Shown here: positions 59,774 through 64,000 of the stretch, in pieces
How the letters are laid out: each line of letters starts with the position of its first letter
How positions within the stretch are numbered: the stretch's first letter is position 1
Assembly: GCA_941918925.1 (NCBI GenBank)
Contig: OW799237.1
Location: 69,557,626-69,621,625, forward strand
Direction: 5' to 3'
Source of the DNA: Phyto melanocephala
Lineage: Eukaryota > Arthropoda > Insecta > Diptera > Rhinophoridae
Length of the DNA stretch: 64,000 nt
Made by a program: the position numbers and the translations under genes
The notes under the pieces: model-generated
Told to the model about the DNA's origin: nothing
What the model saw: only the letters and a program-made list of their open reading frames with translations
Database searches by the model: none

Positions 59774-61818
59774 GTAAGTTATTGTTTTCTGTTGCCAATT
59801 ATTTTTTATATATTTCCTAAATATTTTATCTTATTAATTTTGATATTGTTGTACCCTGCACCATCATAGATGAAATAGGTATTATTGCATGATATTGTTT
59901 TCGTACTTAAGGTTTCAATACAAAATTTGATTTAAAATCAATCACTAAAACCTGTTTTTAATATACAAAATAATTTCGTTAAATCTATCTTAAAACTTTT
60001 TTTGATTAAGTTTTACGATTAGATTTTATGAAATACAACCTTGTTTAAGGTGTATTTAATTCAGTGCTACCAAGTTAAAAATATTAAAAAATAACTGATA
60101 ATGTTAAATGGCGCTTAATGAAAAAATAGTTCAACAAGTGAAATTTAAATTTAAAAACAACACAAAAAACATTTATTTACAAAAAATAAAACATTTTCTA
60201 TTTGGAGCACATTGTAAAAATGTCTTAGTTTTTCATACAAACAAAAACAACTGTGTCAAATAAATATTATATCAAAAATATTGAAAAGTACAGGTAGAAA
60301 TACACTTGGTTCCACGAGAAATTAATTTTATTTTTATTAATTTTATTAGACGTAATGGGAATTAAAACTTGATTTAATTTAACTTGAAGTGTGAACGTCC
60401 AGTAAGCTGTTAATAGTTTTAATGTTAAAACAAGGTGTGAAAACACTGTAAAACTTATAAAAGATAAATAGAAAGTTTTTTTAACCGATTTTCTATGGAA
60501 ATTTGATTAACAAATCTTTCATACACCCTTAATAATTTTTATGCTAATGGCAGTAAAATTTTATAATATTAACTTTAAAATATTTATGTACATATATCAA
60601 TTTTTCTTAAATTATTTTCTGAATTAAACAAGCGATGTCTGTTTGACTTTCTGTCTATCCATAAAAAACTTGTAATAAAAAAACTGGTTGATTCTATTCT
60701 TGAAGTTACGCAAAAAGATTATTTTTAAAACTAAATAAAATGTGACTTCTTTTTGTGATCAAATTATTACGATTGGAAGCAGTTGTGTTTTAGGTTGCCA
60801 ATTTAGCCATTTTTCACCTAGGTCTAACGATTTTTTTATTTAGCTATAAAAAATGTGTAGTTTTTGTTTAGCCTAAAGATTTAGCTAATTAATGTTGAAC
60901 TGGCGTTTTTTTCACTTTTAAATGTGGTTTGTAATTTACCTTTTTTTGTTTTTATCTTTTCTTCTTGCTAAATTAATATGCTTGATTAATTCAAATTTTA
61001 GATTCGTTTATAATACTCTGCAACGAAAGCATATTTTGTTTAAGAATTTTTGGGATGCCTTTAATAGTACGTAATGCTTTTTCTATTTCCTATCATAACA
61101 GAAATCTGCACCTAATATTTACAAGTCAATATTTGCCAAGTATTTATTTGTTAGTATTATTGGCTATTGGAATCAACTGCCTGTAGAATTAAGTGTTGCT
61201 TATTTTTTTAAGTCTTGTTTTCTGTTTTGCTTGGTGATTTTATATCTCAACAGGACTGTTTTTAATTACATTTTATAATGCATTATCTAAGTATATGGAT
61301 TACTTTATATGTTTTTTTATGATTGAGCAGATAATGAAATGTTGTTATTGAAAATACAACTTAATGTATATGTTATTTTGGTCATTATTATAATGTAATA
61401 ATATGTAATTGAAAATTAAAATGTAAATAATTTTACCTATACCAATTGAATGTTGTCTGAAATTTTATATTAAATTAGTTTATTATAACCTGTTTATTCG
61501 TTTAAAATATTTGGTAATTTCCAGCTACATATTTATTTTGCTAAATATAGTTATTTTTAAGTGCCAGAGTTTGCTGGCAAATAGGTTGTGCTAGCCTGAA
61601 GTTATTGATACCAAATAAAAATACTTTAAGAAAAAGGAAAAGAAGCAAATATTTCATTATTTTTTTTATTAAATTTTTTTTGCTCTGATAATAAAAAAAT
61701 TTTTTTTTGTAAAGAAAATTCCGATTCTGTGGCATTAATCAATGTGTTGCTACGCATTATAAGATATGTCGCGAGTATTCATAAAAATAAAGATAAAATA
61801 AACCCAAATGTTTTAGAA
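59774..61818. other. Probable intron of the gene starting at 59715; no exon recognised
   Basis: AT-rich. A weak retroelement-like phrase (YWNQLPVEL, about 61160-61190) is discussed among the rejected items. The open frame at 61541-61735 is low complexity. Confidence 0.35.
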
Positions 61819-62139
61819 CAGTGCTATTCAATCTTTTTGGCTCGTGTACCACTAAATTCACGACAAACTTTTCGCGTACCACCAAAAAAAATATAATGTA
61901 AACAATTTTAAACTTTTTAATCTATTTTATTTATTAATAATAAAAAACAATAAAATTAAAAAATAATAATAAAAATTACAAAAAACATAAGAACATGTAC
62001 ATTAAAGGTATACTTTTAGGATGATATTTCTTTTTGTTTCCAATTGCAAAATAGATATCGTTAAAATTTTAAAATAATTCGCGTACCAACTGGAAATTTT
62101 TCGCGTACCACCAAGCGTACCATAGGTTGAATAGCACTG
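61819..62139 (+). mobile_element. hAT MITE copy 2, 321 bp
   Basis: Same orientation and nearly the same sequence as 50144-50471; ends CAGTGCTATTCAATC and, in reverse, CAGTGCTATTCAACC. Perfect 8-bp duplication TTTTAGAA (61811-61818, 62140-62147). It has lost part of the internal palindrome (TGGTACG). Confidence 0.88.
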
Positions 62140-62147
62140 TTTTAGAA

Positions 62148-63537
62148 AAATAGTTATTTTAAAGTCAAATAATTGTTTTATTCTTATTTTTTAGAACTTA
62201 AAATAAGTATAAATACAAAATATTCAGAATTATCAAAATTGTTTTTAGTTGTGTTATTGTTATTGTTAACCAGTTATACGAAAAAAATTTTTATTTGTTT
62301 TATTATTTAAATGATAAAAAAGGCACCTTATGATATTTCATAGTTTTGTATTTCAAAAGTCAAAACCATATGAAAATAAAACTTTGTTAACAACATATAT
62401 AATGGGGTGAATAAAACCAAAATCACTCTCAACGTTAACAACATCATCTGCACTTAAATCAACTGCAGCATCCTCAAGTGAAACGAAAGCAAAAGGGTTA
62501 ATATTTGCACATCACCTGCACAAACATCAACTACAGCAACTGCATTAAAAGCGAATGAAAAAAATTTAACTAAAACTCTATCTATTAAATACAGATAGTG
62601 TTCCCTGTGAGGATGAAGATGGCGATAAAATTTTGTAGCCATAAGATATAATAAGACTTGAATAAAAAAATATAATAAAGGTTTTATTTAAAGCTTAATT
62701 AATTTCTTTATTAAAAAAATAACCAACTATTTTTTGTATGGAATCAACAACAACAAGTGTTATTTATAGTTTAAAGCCTAAATAGTATTCTGTTTTAATT
62801 TGTGAAATATGTTAAGCAACTTTTGTTATTGCACACGAAGAATTTGACAAACGAAAATAATTTTTAAGCAGAGCAAATAGAAAGATTGATCGATCAGCTC
62901 TTGCTTTAGTTTGTTTTGAAACTTCGTATGTGATTAACAACATTGTTTGAGGAAAAAAAAACAATATGACACGTTTACGCTTTTATAGTAACTAACCACA
63001 TTTTAGAAAATAAATACTGTAGAATTTAAAAACCGAATGACAAACTTATATATCGTCGCTGCTCTGACGTTATCGGTTATGTGACAATTTTTGCGATTTT
63101 ATTATTGCACTATTTTGAAGCTTTGTTGGTCATACATCTAACCATCAAACCGTTTAAGGATATCTTGATTGGTTCAGAAATAAACAATAGTCGATATGTG
63201 TAAGTTTAATACTAAAATATGAAGTAACAAAATGAAATTCTTTTTCTGCTCTTCTGAAAAATTTGTAAAAAACACATAACTGAATTCGTGGAACAGCGAC
63301 GATATGCCGTTTTACATTCTCACGGTACAAAAAGAACATTATAAAGCAAATTATGATTTCTAGAATGTCATTGAGCACATATAATATTAAGGAAGAGATG
63401 GTCTGATATATGTATGAAGTATCATTAGCATTTTGTTAAAATAATAACTTATATGTATGCATGTGTGTTAAGTATAAAAAGAAAAAGACAAAACAAGATA
63501 ATTGTCAAAACCAAACAAGAATGTGTTTTGAGAACAG
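62148..63537. other. No gene recognised
   Basis: AT-rich, with a slightly more balanced stretch near 62420-62560 (ACA/TCA/GCA-rich) that shows no bounded exon. Nothing supportable. Confidence 0.4.
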
Positions 63538-63666
63538 GGGGCAAATTACGGCATTCGATCACGATCGAAATTTTACTCGAACGATCGAGTTCGCTGTGCT
63601 TTAGGTATAGAGATTCTAATAAGAATTTTCAAATTTCGATCACGTTCTAATGCCGTAATTTGTCCC
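63538..63666. mobile_element. 129-bp Harbinger-type MITE, copy 3
   Basis: Ends GGGGCAAATTACGGCATTCG and, in reverse, GGGACAAATTACGGCATTAG, with CAG on both sides (63535-63537, 63667-63669). Centre ACTCGAACGATCGAGTTCGC is shared with 17483-17611 in the opposite orientation. Confidence 0.7.
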
Positions 63667-63784
63667 CAGGATAATTCGCAAAATTCATTCTAACAGCAAA
63701 CTAAATAAATGACAGCGACATGGAAACATGATATTAACCTGACCATTGATACATTACTAAAGTACTTTATTGTTTTTAAACTTA

Positions 63785-63943
63785 CTGCCTGTTCAACGAT
63801 GTCGAAAGAAAACACAAGCGAACTTTCATTCGTACAAATACGTTGAAAACAAAAACAAATTTTTAGTTTTTGTTGTTGTTTTCAATATATTTGTACGAAT
63901 GAAAGTTCGCTTGTGTTTTCTTTCGACATCGTTGAACAGGCAT
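63785..63943. mobile_element. 159-bp palindromic MITE, second copy
   Basis: Same length and design as 13852-14010: arms CTGCCTGTTCAACGATGTCG, short A/T loop, and reverse complement ending GAACAGGCAT. Flanked by TTA on both sides (63782-63784, 63944-63946). It is free of stops in the plus-strand frame LPVQRCRKKTQANFHSYKYV and onward. Confidence 0.85.
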
Positions 63944-64000
63944 TTAATTAAATAAATAAAATTCAATAAATATCATATGCTCGTTACTGCATTATTTGTG

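Noticed and set aside
61150..61260. Phrase YWNQLPVELSVAYFFKSCF resembling the C-terminus of some non-LTR reverse transcriptases
   Set aside because: Only about 20 residues, no neighbouring motifs and no continuing frame; too little to call.
63770..63955. 61-codon open frame on the plus strand
   Set aside because: Almost entirely the palindromic MITE; not an independent gene.
1..64000. tRNA genes, CRISPR arrays, bacterial operons or viral genes
   Set aside because: No cloverleaf with matching A and B boxes, no regularly spaced direct repeats with unique spacers, and no bacterial or viral gene organisation was seen.

Overview
The window is AT-rich nuclear DNA from a higher fly (Diptera, Cyclorrhapha). 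The evidence is a Glut1-type sugar transporter exon, a two-pore potassium channel with short GT-AG introns, a Plus-C-type odorant-binding protein, and transposable elements typical of flies. The density of repeats and the long introns suggest a calyptrate fly (house-fly or blow-fly relatives) rather than Drosophila; that placement is inference.

Host genes, left to right: (1) 4971-5227 (+), the last coding exon of Glut1, so 1-4970 is Glut1 intron; (2) 36263-42587 (+), a complete seven-coding-exon K2P potassium channel that assembles in frame to 410 residues; (3) 48098-48760 (+), a three-exon secreted odorant-binding protein of 166 residues with a TATA box and initiator just upstream; (4) 51295-52548 (-), an intronless 417-residue protein of unknown family with a KEN box and many proline-directed phosphorylation sites; (5) 59715-59773 (+), a probable first coding exon of a gene continuing beyond the window. 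No tRNA, rRNA or CRISPR array was seen.

Most of the rest is transposable-element DNA. The dominant family has a TATACCC hairpin head, sometimes a GTCC/GTCT microsatellite, and a tail hairpin (ATTCGGC...GCCGAAT) followed by about 16 nt ending ACTTG. It resembles Drosophila DINE-1/INE-1 (Helentron) elements and is present in at least 15 pieces of two subfamilies. Inserted among these are a nearly intact piggyBac (12719-15236) with a 159-bp palindromic MITE in its transposase; two Tc3-like deletion derivatives (7076-7631, 11040-11892) and a third transposase C-terminal fragment; a Tc1-type helix-turn-helix relic (47532-47748); a pogo/Tigger-like element (22718-23345); two canonical short Helitrons (36757-37418, 46566-47432); two hAT MITEs with perfect 8-bp target duplications (50144-50471, 61819-62139); several Harbinger-like MITEs; and two 3' fragments of non-LTR retrotransposons with RNase H.

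The most interesting structures are a pair of related TIR families (1105-1744, 38498-39103; 39767-40371, 44084-44669) that carry a start codon followed by a 5' splice site. Two copies lie in sense orientation in intron 3 of the potassium channel gene, and one is in phase with the next exon. Also notable is the palindromic MITE, whose length and lack of stop codons let it insert into coding sequence without breaking the frame.
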